58,301 nt of DNA from Perkinsus chesapeaki (lineage: Eukaryota; Perkinsozoa; Perkinsida; Perkinsidae), in NCBI GenBank assembly GCA_013115145.1, contig JAAPAO010000170.1, forward strand, positions 1 through 58,301, given 5' to 3'. The notes below the pieces were generated by a model. The model was not told where the DNA came from, did not search any database, and saw nothing but the letters and a program-made list of their open reading frames with translations. This document shows, one piece after another, positions 46,491 through 57,752 of the stretch (its first letter is position 1; the number at the start of each line of letters is the position of its first letter). A program made the position numbers and the translations under genes.

Positions 46491-46745
46491 TTAGCTAGCA
46501 TTGAGGTGTTGAGTGGCGACGTTGTTGTTAATTGAAAGTATGCCCCTGGGGAGGGTCTCTGGATACAGTCTGATGTTAGAGTCACTTATAGTTTCAACCA
46601 TTATAGCGCTCTCAAGTGGATAATAGTGATAATGTGTATTACACCTTAAACTTGAACGAAGATGCTCGACTTTATGGCAGTTCCTAATGAGGTGAACTGT
46701 GACAAAAATAGCCACCGAAACCAACGAACAGAACGACGACCGCAT
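46491..46745 (-). CDS. Small secreted-type protein, unknown
   Basis: An 84-residue single-exon ORF with an N-terminal hydrophobic segment (MRSSFCSLVSVAIFVTVHLI) that could be a signal peptide, then NCHKVEHLRSSLRC and a mixed tail. No family recognised. A degenerate copy of the same DNA lies at about 48130-48390, showing that this unit duplicated together with the cysteine-rich genes next to it. Confidence 0.45.
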   Translation of the reverse strand: MRSSFCSLVSVAIFVTVHLIRNCHKVEHLRSSLRCNTHYHYYPLESAIMVETISDSNIRLYPETLPRGILSINNNVATQHLNAS

Positions 46746-47319
46746 TGTGTGCGCTCGTAAAGAAAGCTTTTAGTCAGAGTAGAGAACTTACAGCAACCGA
46801 TTGACCAATCTCTATTAGGCGCTGAAGAGCGCGGCGACCCTTTTTGGCTCTTGATCTTCTACAACGGCAACTTTGCTCTGGCTGAAGGTGGACCACTGGC
46901 AAACGATAGAAACATGACATGAGCTGTCATATACCTAGCTCATCTACTCAGGTGTATCTAACTTGAAGAGCTTCGAATGCATTCAAGTGACATTTGAGCA
47001 CATCAGGGTACGTGCGTGTCGCTGCTGGCTGCAATTTCACAACAGTTGTTCACCGGCTCACTAGGGTAAGGTCTCTAGTAAGTGTGGTGCTGAAGTGTGT
47101 ACTAGTAAACTCGACATGCACTGAATGTTTGGCGTGATAATTTCGACAATACGAAAGTAGACTAAGATATCTACACTTGGACCCCATATTCTGAGTTCAA
47201 CACTGTCAAGACGTGGATTGGCTCTATCAAGACTCATCGAGACGTGACTTTACTCTCGGTAGAGAAAGTATATTACAAGCTACCTCAACGGACAACAATG
47301 GACTGAGGACGACAATTCC
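46746..47319. other. Spacer, nothing recognised
   Basis: About 570 bp with weak similarity to 48440-48600 at its left end. No ORF or structured element stands out. Confidence 0.4.
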
Positions 47320-47556
47320 TCAAGGACAACAACGGATCGTGGTAAATCTGCAATAACCGGTGTTGAGGTCGCAAGAGCTGCCAGCGAGCCAGCCAAGCCA
47401 ACATTTATTCACATTACAACCATTAACCTTGCTGCTAAGTGTTCGGCTTGGAGACTCATCACCATAAATAGCTGCACGAAGTTGTTGTGGGGCTCCTCGG
47501 ACGTTATAAGCCAGTACTAAAAGGAAGGATATGTACAGCTGCATGAAGGGAGACAT
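47320..47556 (-). CDS. Secreted cysteine-rich peptide precursor, copy 1
   Basis: A 78-residue intronless ORF with an N-terminal signal peptide (core QLYISFLLVLAYNVRGA), a propeptide-like stretch with Arg and acidic residues, and a C-terminal six-Cys domain: C-x4-C-W-x8-C-x6-C-x6-CC, ending at the last Cys plus Pro. It is nearly identical to 49211-49447 in inverted orientation, including about 45-50 bp upstream. The architecture (signal, propeptide, compact Cys domain) is that of a secreted disulfide-rich peptide. I recognise no named family, and whether it is antimicrobial, toxic, inhibitory or structural cannot be told. Confidence 0.7.
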   Translation of the reverse strand: MSPFMQLYISFLLVLAYNVRGAPQQLRAAIYGDESPSRTLSSKVNGCNVNKCWLGWLAGSSCDLNTGYCRFTTIRCCP

Positions 47557-48054
47557 TTATACTGCGTAAAGAGTAACAACTAACAGAAGCCTTGTATTTC
47601 AACCTAAATGTGGTTCAACTGAGAATACGAATTGAAATGAACTATGGATACCCTCAATCCGGCCGAATCCTTTCTTGCGACTCACACGATACGCGGACAC
47701 AGTCACCCAGCTAGTTCGCACAAGAGGCACTACGCCTGTGACCGACTACAACAGCAGCGGAATGTAAAGACTTGCACCTGCATGAGGCAAAACGGAGTCG
47801 TTCTGCATTGAATATAGCAAGCAAACAGCTGCAGAGGCAAATCGAAGGAATGCAGAAGCCTATCACACTGCCATTATGGGGGTAATGACTCATTACTAAT
47901 TAGCCGGCACGCAACTACCTCAGCTATCGTTTAAAATGCAGCTCGCTGGCCATGAACACTGGGACCGAAGATCTCCTTTATCCCCTGTACACAGTCCGAC
48001 CCCCTGTTAGTCAGTTTGACCATGGTTGTTGTCTGGGCAAAACTTGACCCTATA

Positions 48055-48440
48055 GTGTATTTAATGTATATCACCACAATTGTTACTAACCATCGGGCAC
48101 AATTTATCACTGCTATACGTAAATTCGTTCATCTAGCATTGATGTGTTGAGTGGCAATACTGTTGGTGAGTGAAAGTAGGCCCCTGGAGAAGGTCTGATG
48201 GCTAAGTTATGTACATCTTACGTACAGCTTCAATCATTAAACCGAGCTTGAGTGGAGCGACTTAGTGCTTTTTTTCTTGAACTAACGACCTACTAAGATC
48301 TTTGACTGAATGGCAGTTGTTAATGGAGTGATCCGCTACGAAACACGATCCAGACTCACAAAAAACAACAGCCAGAATGTGCACGACCATAAAGAAAGGT
48401 TAGCGGTGCTAACTTAGCGCAAGAGAAGCTAACGTACAAC
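48055..48440 (-). pseudogene. Decayed copy of the 46491-46745 secreted-type ORF
   Basis: This block aligns with 46420-46800 in the same orientation (shared text such as tttatcactgctatacgt, ctagcattgatgtgttgag and aggcccctgg). On the minus strand an ATG at 48390 begins a hydrophobic leader and INNCHSVKDLSRSL, matching NCHKVEHLRSSL of the intact copy, but the frame stops at 48262 after about 42 residues and the rest is out of frame. Confidence 0.5.
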
Positions 48441-48599
48441 AATTGATTGATTGACTATTTGCACTGGAGTTTTCAGCCGAAAGACACGGGCCTTCTTAGC
48501 TCTGAACACTGTTGCTTGTGACTATCCAACACTGTTGGCCCAACAGCATCTTTGACTACTGAAGAAAGGATCGAAACATGGGATGGAATTTATCTTTAA

Positions 48600-49168
48600 T
48601 TTCTCTGAAACAGAACATAGCTCAGAACTGGCTTGGTACGCATTTCGTTACCGAGGAACTTGCGCGCTTACTCTATAACGATTTTGAACCCCGGGCTCAA
48701 GTACTCAATAATATGGTTTCAGTCCTCTCAAGTTGGGCAGCTGAAGGTTGAGGAGGCCGCAAGTGACAGCAGGAGATCTTGCGCCACTTGGCTCATGGAC
48801 AGCTTGCTACCTTTGATAGCTAAGGATCGGATCAGTTCGTTACTGTGGATGTTGGTCGCTCACCGTATGAGGAGGTCGAGACCAGCGCTTGAATAATCGT
48901 TGATATGGATTCACTCAGGCTTGCAGCTGAAGGTGGAGATCAGCCCGAGGCCCCGTGGGCCACATGCCAGCATCCTACCTTTTATACGATACTTGGAGTA
49001 GCTAAGGACCACTTCAGTACGCACTCAGTTCCTCACGATTTTCCTCTATCGCTTATTCTATATCGATGTCCTGCACTTAAGAGCTCAAATGGCATCGGGC
49101 TCCCCGGAGGCCCCCATCGGTCTCAACAATTTGTTTCAGTTTGTGTACTTGGACCACCGCCCAGTTGA
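48600..49168 (+). other. Repeat-like ORF pair, coding status unclear
   Basis: Two consecutive plus ORFs (48633-48896 and 48905-49168) share loosely similar stretches (cagctgaaggt, tagctaaggat/c). No domain or signal peptide. They may be remnants of a tandem duplication. Confidence 0.25.
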
Positions 49169-49210
49169 AATACAAGACTTCTGTTAGTTGTTACTCTTTA
49201 CGCAGTATAA

Positions 49211-49447
49211 ATGTCTTCCTTCAAGCAGCTGTACTTATGCTTCCTTTTAGTACTGGCTTATAACGTCCGAGGAGCCCCACAACAACTTCGTGCAGCTATT
49301 TATGGTGATGAGTCTCCAAGCCGAACACTTAGCAGCAAGGTTAATGGTTGTAATGTCAATAAATGTTGGCTTGGCTGGCTCTCTGGCAGCTCTTGCGACC
49401 TCAACACCGGTTATTGCAGATTTACATCAATCCGTTGTTGCCCATAG
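49211..49447 (+). CDS. Secreted cysteine-rich peptide precursor, copy 2
   Basis: 78 residues, nearly identical to copy 1 (47320-47556, opposite strand). A handful of substitutions fall mainly in the signal peptide (SFKQLYLCFLLVLAYNV) plus Ala to Ser and Thr to Ser in the Cys domain. All six Cys and their spacing are unchanged. The upstream homology (TATACTGCGTAAAGAGTAAC and beyond, to about 49163) suggests that the promoter was duplicated too. Homology stops at the stop codon. The head-to-head arrangement leaves about 1.6 kb between the two starts. Confidence 0.72.
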   Translation: MSSFKQLYLCFLLVLAYNVRGAPQQLRAAIYGDESPSRTLSSKVNGCNVNKCWLGWLSGSSCDLNTGYCRFTSIRCCP

Positions 49448-49449
49448 TA

Positions 49450-50560
49450 TCTTGTAATATGTATATATTCAATGAGACCTATTCACGTCTTGACAGTTTT
49501 GAAGTCCAACTATTGTGTACAGGTATCTTACTAAGATAATCTTAGCCCATCTTCTTGGTGTCAGAAGTATCGCGTCACGTTTCAAGTATTCAGTGATGTC
49601 GAGTTGACTAGTACGAATAAAGCCCTTTCGCCAACGGTTTCTTTTCTAACCGGTTGGGAATAACTCTGTTTGTTGGCTTTTCCTCTCATTGCTGTTTTTC
49701 CAACTAGATTGAAAAATGGATAATTGCTCACAAAACGATAATTGGGTGAAATATCCACTTCCGCACTAATCAGAAAAATTTTGCGTTGTTCGGGACTTTA
49801 TTATTCTCGATCAGCACCACTATAGCGTAGCTTAGCTACCATCTAGTAGACGCCACTTGGGTGGCTGCTAGGGTTTTTATAGTTGAGTTAGTAGAGCGCT
49901 CTGCGTAAAATTTCCAATCGAGAGATATGGTGTTTGATCGACGCAGCCAACGTTTTTGCTGCGATTTTCAACGCGGAACAACATATTTTCAACAAACTAC
50001 TGATACCAGAACGGGATATCATATCCATTTCCATCATATTTACATGAGATATGATTCCATGTATCATACAAAGTATTGTCGCTTGCCAAGAAAGCGGTAT
50101 GAAGTTGCGTAGCTATGTAAAATTGCCGAATAAACGTAATTTAACATAATTGCCCGAGGAAGCCTTGGTGAGGATTGTCGGAAAATATCACTCAAACAGG
50201 TGGTTAGGTTTATGCAGGTTGGTAAAAGGAGCATATAGTTGATATTTTAGGTGAAAACTAACGGACTGGTAAAAATTTGTGCCTGCCGTTGACATTGACG
50301 AGAGGGTTGGAAGAAAGGCAGTTGACATTATGCTCTCACCCTGACTAGTACACAGTGTGTACTACCCACTACAGCACCACACTTAACCTTGCTCCAGTGA
50401 GATGTTGATTGGACGCTTTGGTCAACTCTTTAATTCCAGTCAAACTGCTTATGCCAAAGTGCCCAACGAATCGGGAATCTTCTCTAGTTACTGAGTGCAA
50501 TAACTCTCTCTCGAGCTTGCGCTACTCCCAGCTGCGAGGAGTCCATGATCGAAGCGCTAG
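49450..50560. other. Intergenic region, A/T-rich
   Basis: No supported gene. An ORF at 49927-50112 is Tyr/His-rich and lacks motifs. A sequence near 49880 (gagttagtagagcgctctg) weakly recalls a tRNA D-arm but has no matching T-arm. Confidence 0.45.
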
Positions 50561-50565
50561 CAGGT

Positions 50566-50655
50566 GTCACCGCCGGTGACTCACTGGCTGCCTGATCCGA
50601 TCAGGCAGCCAGTGAGTCACCTGGACTGCGAGCCAAACGATCAGGCTGATCGTTT
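50566..50655. repeat. Triple palindrome
   Basis: Three perfect inverted repeats in 90 bp. First: GTCACC-gcc-GGTGAC (50566-50580). Second: a 23-bp arm pair, 50575-50597 and 50599-50621, with a single C between. Third: AAACGATCAG-g-CTGATCGTTT (50635-50655). The first shares GGTGAC with the second, so alternative foldings compete. The words ggactgcgag flank the third on both sides. Confidence 0.93.
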
Positions 50656-50927
50656 CAGGAGGACTGCGAGGTTGGGTAGTTCTTCTTCGCTCGTAGGTGC
50701 TCACTAACAGGAGGCCGTCCGCTGGACGGTATCGGAGTCCAGTTGTTCAGTTGAGCGCGTCTCACCACGACACAACAGTGAAAATTGGATAAACTAGAAG
50801 CTATGACGAACATAATGTTAACCGCACTGAACGGCAATAGGGCTGAGCATGACGGTATTCAAGAAGAAAGAAGTGGCTTACGGGATCATTCCCGGATTAG
50901 CACCATAACAAATATAAGTTTCCTATC

Positions 50928-51161
50928 TCAGTCGTAGAAGCAACACTTGGTCTTCTTCTGTATACCAGAACAATGCTGAGTTATCGGGTCACAAGAACCA
51001 CCCAAGAACACGTCGAACCAGCATTTCCTGCTGTCACACCCTCTCTCCCTGAGGCCGCGGCCTCGGATCGAATGTTCAGCATTAGCCCTTCTTATGGGCT
51101 CACGGTGAGGTTGACCCAATACCAATGTAAATAATACAGTGAATAGCAGCAGAAGAGACAT
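50928..51161 (-). CDS. Secreted cysteine-rich peptide precursor, diverged paralogue
   Basis: 77 residues with a strong signal peptide (MSLLLLFTVLFTLVLG), a basic propeptide with an RR site (EPIRRANAEHS, GRGLRERG) and a six-Cys domain. The spacing is C-x4-C-W-x8-C-x6-C-x8-CC, so only the last spacing differs from copies 1 and 2, by two residues. The order signal-propeptide-Cys domain, the KCW and GSCD words and the final CC identify it as a family member. Probable processing at dibasic sites is inference. Confidence 0.65.
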   Translation of the reverse strand: MSLLLLFTVLFTLVLGQPHREPIRRANAEHSIRGRGLRERGCDSRKCWFDVFLGGSCDPITQHCSGIQKKTKCCFYD

Positions 51162-53061
51162 TTTTGTAGAACTGCGGAAGCGCTGAAATCCAAGAAGTTG
51201 AAATGTAGGTTAATGTGCTGTTCCATAACTTCTGGCACCGAAGCCCAAATACATAAAGTGTTCCCTAAGCCTACGACAACGCAGCAAGCCAGCCTCGCGT
51301 ACGCCTTCAGAGTGCTTCACCATCGGTGCAGCGTACAGATGACAATGGCTTCACAGTGCGGGATAGAACCTTATGGGCCTCATTAGGCACTTCTCGATTT
51401 TCATGTACCATTGTACATATACCGCTTGTTTGGGAACTGTATACAATAGATAACTAAAGCCAGTCCAGTGTCAGTGGAACACATTGCACATAGTTTGTTA
51501 GTCATTGTGAGGCTCTATCGTGAACGCGTGCAAAGCTAATTCCTCTCCCGGAGAGTAATTTAAGTGATATAAATGCTTTTTTGATTCCCTCCTCGGCTTA
51601 TGTAGGTTATTATGAGCAAGAAAAAATAAGGCAATTCGATGGCTGGTGTGAAAGCAGTTCGATATAGCCCTACTGGACGAACACCACAAGACGGGTGGCG
51701 CAGAAAGAATACCTTAATACAGATGGCTACAGCGCGCTACATTTAGCTATGCAAGTAATGCAGTAACAAAGCAACTACAACTACTTCATATATCAGGTAC
51801 CAGCTGCTCTATAACAGCTGGTGTCATCTGCATGCCTCAGCCTGGTATATCGCTCCACTGCTGTTTTCTTGATCATTTTCTAATCCGCTATGGTCACCGC
51901 TTCGCCCGAGTGGGCTCACTATGACGAGCGTCTCTTAACTGTCGCTTTGGAGTGATTTAAGGGGACACCTCACATTTCGGCTCGAAACACTACGCGGTAA
52001 ACGCACTGCTTCTGGTATTAAAGTGATCGGTGATATCGATTTCGGTGTGGGCTACCTACGGTAGCCTACCTTACGCAGTTACCTCATTAGGTTGGGAAAG
52101 TTATGTCCTAGTGGAGATCTACTTGCACGGGAGAAGGTGTAGAAGCCCAAGACGGCCAGATGATTCGAGCGTCTTGGCTATGCGGTTTGATAGACTGATC
52201 TGCTCGGTGCATTATGTGCCATGCGGAGTGAGAGACAGTCAGCTGTCTCGAACCCCGAGCTCCAAACTGAGGTTGAGACGCGGCATTGCTCTTGTTGTGG
52301 GTCCAGATTGATCTCTCTTGCTATATTTCTGATCTCCCCACAACTTGTTATATCTCGAAGGATATGACTACATCTTGGTACGGATTAAACCTTCGTCATT
52401 CCCTTTGTAGCTATCGAGCCCAATATCGATTAGTTGCGCAGAGAAACTGTGTTTGCGTACACATGGATTGGTGCAGAACTTAAGTGCAGTTGGTGCGCTT
52501 ATACCTATTGTCCCAGAGTCGTAGTATTGGTATTCTGGCTCAAGCTCATTTGTTCTGTTAATCTTTAGAGTTCATCAACTAATACCGCGACACTCTGTTT
52601 TCTACCATGTACGTGTCCTTGTGACGCGGAAGTTCCACATTTCCTTGCTGGTAGCTATACTTTTCTTGACTCTGGTTACCAGAGTCTGGTATTTCGGTGC
52701 TCGTCTAACTCCCCGACTGTTCGGTTTGCGCTAGAAAACGAGTGGCTTGAGCCCGCTATGGCTTCACATGTCGAAAGCTCTCGGGATTGACTTTCTAATG
52801 GTACACCCTGTATAAAGGGGGTCGACTGACGAATGAAGTTCGCCCGGCCGTAGTCTTTCACTCGAGCCCTACACTAACAGTATTGATGCGATATCAATCA
52901 AGTGAAGGACATGACTATAAAGTTGACCATGGTGGAACAAATATGAGGTTCATAACTCGCCATGGCATCTACGTAATACTGCAATACACAACAATTTCAC
53001 ACTGCACCATACGTTTCAACATCTCAATCGGAAACACCTGGCAGTAGCATCGGCGCTCGAG
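51162..53061. other. Gene-poor region with hairpins and a degenerate dispersed repeat
   Basis: No convincing gene. Perfect short hairpins include ACCAGCTG/CAGCTGGT (51799-51822), GGCTACC/GGTAGCC (52050-52066) and GAGACAG/CTGTCTC (52232-52249). The stretch 52195-52800 resembles 56930-57380 (tccaaactgag, gacgcgg, aaacgagtggcttga). Confidence 0.5.
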
Positions 53062-56000
53062 CTAATCAACAGACTTCTCTCTTGGCACCAATTCACCCCC
53101 ACCACTCGATCTGTATGCTCTAAGGCGCAGGCTGTCCGAATAGAAGTGAGCAAAGCCTATCTCACCGTGCAAGGTGCAATCCGTAGCTCCTGTGCCATTG
53201 ATGATCAGGAGGGAATGGTCAAATCCTACGCTAGCAATTTTCGGCTGCTGGCTCCCAAGGCCAGTTAGAAACACCACGGCACTGTCACCAGGTAGTAGCC
53301 GATCAGGTTTGTCTTCCGCGACCTACCGGCAGCTCTCCCCGTGGGCAGAGTGACGGTGCACGAGAGGCTTTGCTGAAGTAGATCGAATGTCCCAGATCGC
53401 GACGGAACCGTCCTCGTAGCCAGCACCGACATAAACTGAAGCATCCCAACTGGAGTATCGCCGAATGGCGAGTTGTAGTCAGGCTCACCTGCGTCCGGCG
53501 AGATCGTGACACTGTTGGCGTCCTTGTGGTGTAGGCTCTCCCCTTGTGGCTTCCATATAGGAGAGCAAGAGCGAACTGACCTGAAATGGATGAACGAGTC
53601 AGTGATCTTATCATTGCCGGTCATCTGTAAATGTTTTGGTGGTGAGCGATGCGCGCGGAAGCGGCAAGCCTTACCAAACTGAAACTGTGCCGCTGGAGGA
53701 ACCAACAGCTACAACTCCTCCACCACTTTGTGACCCCAAGCTCAACGAGAGGGCCTGTCAGTTAAATGGGGGCTGGTAGCATACACACTAGTGCTTTACG
53801 TTTCCTTCCAAAGCCTCTGGCCATCGATGGCTGTCAAAGGTCGCCTTGCTGGTCCCGGTTTCAACCTGAGATGTTAGACTAGGATACACTCGACAATAGT
53901 ATTTCATTTACATCCCAAATACGGACGCATTGCTCGTTGCTCGAGCCACTGAGAACAGTACTAGAAGCCATTGAACAAACTGCACGGACGGTCCCTGAGG
54001 GAGTGTTTTTTCAATAATAGAACAAGCAAGGGCGAGCTCTACCGGCCTGAGGAGCGAATCTCTGCTCACGGGGATTGGCCAGACCTCTGCCACGTTCGAA
54101 CGATAATACGCGTATCGTCTGGTCATTGGAACCGGTCGCCAGTACTGTGCTGCCAGGCGACCATGCCATACAGTATCTTAGTGCAAACGTCAGCGAAGGT
54201 GATTAAAATGACCCACAATGAACCTCCGTGGTATTTTTCCCTGCGGAACAGTTCCACAGTGTCACCCTCATCAATAGCATCGGCATCACACACGATGAGC
54301 GAACGACTATTGGTACCTAAATGAAACCGCAAGAGCACCTTATTAGCTCCTCCTTACCTATCCCTAAGTAGCGGGAGCAAGGACTAAAGGCGACGCAGCG
54401 GATCGCTTGAGCATCGTCATACTGCCATATCTGGGTCACCTGTATGTGCTCCTGAACTGGCTCTGACTTTTGCGATGACGCGAGATTGGTCGATGAAGAA
54501 CCTGGGATGAGATGGAGAAGAAAGATAATCGTTAGAAGAGGCGACCTGCCGTGGGTAGCCGGAAGCCCGACCCATTATCTGCAGTCTCGAGTGTAGCTCT
54601 TCTGGATCTCACACTATTCGAGCTGCTAGCTGATAAGCGTGGTGCCTGAGAAGAGCCTGAGCTCATTATACACGGGAAGGGTCCAGAGAGGAAGAACGAT
54701 GGTCATCCTTTACCCCTTGCTTGGACTCATTCATGGACCTTGAGGATGCCTCTACCCGTGAACCTTGGTAGAGTGAATACATCACCCATGTGACGTCTGA
54801 CCTACCTGACTGCCGGTGCGGTACTGTCTCATCATTATCGCTGTTGTGACCACCAGATGACTCCCACTGCCACTCGGGAGAAGCCGCCTCTAGCGATGCC
54901 TGTAAATTTACTGCTACAAAATAGGTAAAAGGGATACCTGCCGACCCTGCACACTTCTAACAGACTCTGCTCTGCTAGACGGTGCTGGGTCGCGCTGCCG
55001 CCTATCATCCGATTCCCACGGTATATCTATTCTGATGCCCTTAGGGAACGATGTCGGTCTCTGATCTTCCCCCGTATCGCTGCTAGTTGGTCGCACTTCA
55101 TTCGGCAGAGGAGGCGTAGGAGGCTTATTGAGGACAGTGGGTTGTGAACGCTTCACCTCTACAGGGCTCAACAAAGGCTGGCGTTCATTGGGCGTGCATG
55201 CCTGAATAGGCTACGGTCGCCGGCTGTCGGCGATATCAGGGCCACCTCCTCGCAGACAACATCTCCCGCTAAGTCTCCAAGTCTCTGTGGTGAGGCGGGC
55301 ACGCTACCGGTCATCTTAGGGCTACGATAACTGCGGTTAGCTGAAGCACCTGGTCTGGGTTGGACCAGAGTGGATGATGGAAGTCATTGTTACCGGAGAG
55401 ATACTTGTGCCACAGTCCTCGGGTAACAAGCTCATCGAGAGTGTCGGTCTCCGTGCAACACTGGGGTGATGCGATGTCGCCTAACATAAGGAAATACTCT
55501 TCATAAAGCCAACTGTGCCATACATGCATCTTCACCCCACCCATCACTGCCATAGACTCCGATCAGTTGCGGTACGTAGCTTCTCCATAGACCGTACCTG
55601 GCATTGGGGCCGCGACGTGAGAATCCTCGGGACAGTGTGGGGCCACCTTCCCCCAGCTCGACCGTGCCATTGTTGTCGATACTTCTCTAGTGATGGTGTT
55701 GACAGCATTCCATAGAGATCAGCAAATCTACAGTGGCTTCGGATGAGACTTATAGTATCTATCGCATGTTTATATATCGGTCCTACTCTGACTTGGAACA
55801 CAGTGGCTCCATCTTTTCCAATAAATGGGCCATTTCCTTAACCATCTGAGATACCCTCGAGGAGGTCAAGCCAGTTCGGAAGCCTCACGGTTCCTTCGTG
55901 CAGAGGTCCATCAATGTCCTTCCGGTCCTTCTCATCCTCTTCAGTGAGGAAGATAAGCTCCAAAAACTCCTGAGGGCCACCACATGGCCAAGCGAGTGCC

Positions 56001-56466
56001 ACAGACTTACTTGACGGTACACTCTAAACTGGGCGGCTCGCTGATCGGCGGCGTTCGCCGAGGAGTATCTGACGGTATTTCCTCAATACCTTCCATGGAC
56101 GAGAGAAGCGTACAGCTTAGTGACGAGCCTCAGTAAGTCCGCCCAACGCCCAGCCATGACTACGGCACGGAAGTACTCCACCTGACAGGCGCACGATTCT
56201 ATTCTGTCAAGACGGTATCGTTATGGCTCACTACAGCGGGATTCTCATGGGCTGTATATAGCCTAGTACGGGTCTCAGCTTCGAGGGCCTGCATTGTAGA
56301 GTAGAGACCACGATCATGTCTGATCATGTCGAGCTGTTGTTCAACGGGGCATGGAAGGCTTACAAGTAACGCAACATTAGTAGGACCAATGCATGGTCGT
56401 CACAACCTGGATGCCGATGCTGTTTATCTGGCGCGACCGCTGGCCCAGGCTGCTGAGAGTTGGTCA
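53062..56466 (-). CDS. WDR47-like LisH/CTLH/WD40 protein
   Basis: A microtubule-associated scaffold type. The start at 56466 gives a disordered leader, then a LisH motif made by splicing (LLMLRYLHDRGLYSTMQALE). A CTLH region follows (EYFRAVVMAGRWADLLRLV, AAQFRVYRQ, EFLELIFLTEEDEKDRKD). The middle (about 54480-55800) is disordered and poorly resolved. The C-terminal WD40 part has DDAQAIRCVAFSPCSRYLGI, GTNSRSLIVCDADAID, KYHGGSL, AWSPGSTVLATGSNDQTIRV, SGSSNEQCVRIWDV, GAGYEDGSVAIWDIRS and a last blade with IASVGFDHSLLIIN. The phrase order QAIR-VAF then GTNS-L-VC then GS-AWSP matches WDR47 (nemitin) closely. There are many introns, with edges approximate. Function in cilia or the cytoskeleton is by family analogy. 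Confidence 0.75.
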
Positions 56467-57752
56467 TCAAGCTTCCAGCAAAATATTTGGTATCGACTGT
56501 CAACGTCGAAGTATTCGCGGTGCGCACCGGAGCACAGAAAGGAATTGACCAACGCAAGTCAGGCCAACACCGTGTAATTGACATGCAAAGTTGAGTACTT
56601 AACCCCTATAATCAACAAAGAGCCGAAGAGATGCTCTCGTCAAGGTCTGGCCCACAAATATGATGACTTTCAGCATGTGCACTTTTCCCCGCGTCGATAG
56701 GTAATCGTATTTAGAATACTTGGCCAGCAGGTTGACCAAAATGTCATTCTGTAAAAGTAATCCTTCTCGAGAGGGGATGGCCACTCTCTTCTGTCAGGGC
56801 TTAGCCGAGTATGCCGGGTTGAGGTCAACGACTATATTTTGGTGTCGCGGTCCATTGCCATTAGGCTCTCTACACTGTAGAGTCTACAGTGGTTATCGAA
56901 GAGCCTAGCTGATAGAAGATACAATAACCCGATGATCTGTTACGTACAGATCCCTTACTTCAGCGAGAGTGGGCCGGCGGCTGGCTCAAACCCCCTCTCC
57001 AAACTGAGCTTGCGACGCGGAATCACTCTGCTTTTCTGATCCATGTTTTCCTCGGTATTTTGGCGCTTCCATTCACACTGGCCGATTCTAGAAAGCGCTT
57101 ACTCACCGCATAATTCCGGCACGAACACACGCCTTGTTCAAGAAATTTTTGCAGGATTTTTTCGCACGAGTGTCCTGCTATCTGAGGCCTCTCGTGAGTT
57201 CATCGGAATAGCTCATGTCCAGTGTTATCGCTTTATAGTAGTAAGCTGGCGTGTCCTGAAGGCTAATCCTTCATCGTCAACCACCCTGAGTGTTGGGTTT
57301 GCACCACAAAACGAGTGGCTTGATCTCGATATGATAACACAAACTGAGTCATAGGTATTCCGGGATTGTTTTCGCTGAGTACGAATCGGGTTGTACGTAT
57401 GTTCTCAAACATGATGCACGCAGTCGTATTTCCATGGTTCCCCTCGCGTACAGTGGGGAAGGCGCGGAAAGCCTGGGGTGTTGCCCAGGGAACTCGGTTT
57501 CTGCGAGTAGGCATGTTCAATGTAATAGTGACGAAGCTAGTAACTCACTAGTAGTAAGTAGCTGTGATACTCTGATCCCACTAAGTCCAGCCTACGAAGT
57601 CATCAGTAATCATATCAGCATTCGCACGGCGTCGCGCGTCGTCAATTCCTGTAGGAAAGCTGCTCTTAAGCGAATGCGCTACGGTTTTGAATGGCGAGAT
57701 AGCACTTTAATCTACTCATAAGTGACGGAGCTCAGCTTTTAACCTTAATTTT
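56467..57752. other. Gene-poor region with copy of the 52-kb repeat
   Basis: Several overlapping ORFs without motifs. 57043-57354 aligns in part with the 52.2-52.8 kb stretch and both end in a similar Trp-containing phrase (NEWL), so these may be fragments of one unknown gene family or element. No RNA gene seen. Confidence 0.45.

Noticed and set aside
48735-49030. Tandem duplication giving two related ORFs
   Set aside because: Similarity is limited to a few short words; not strong enough to call as a repeat.
49870-49935. Second tRNA-like sequence (gagttagtagagcgctctg)
   Set aside because: Only a D-arm-like word; no B-box or T-stem at the right distance.
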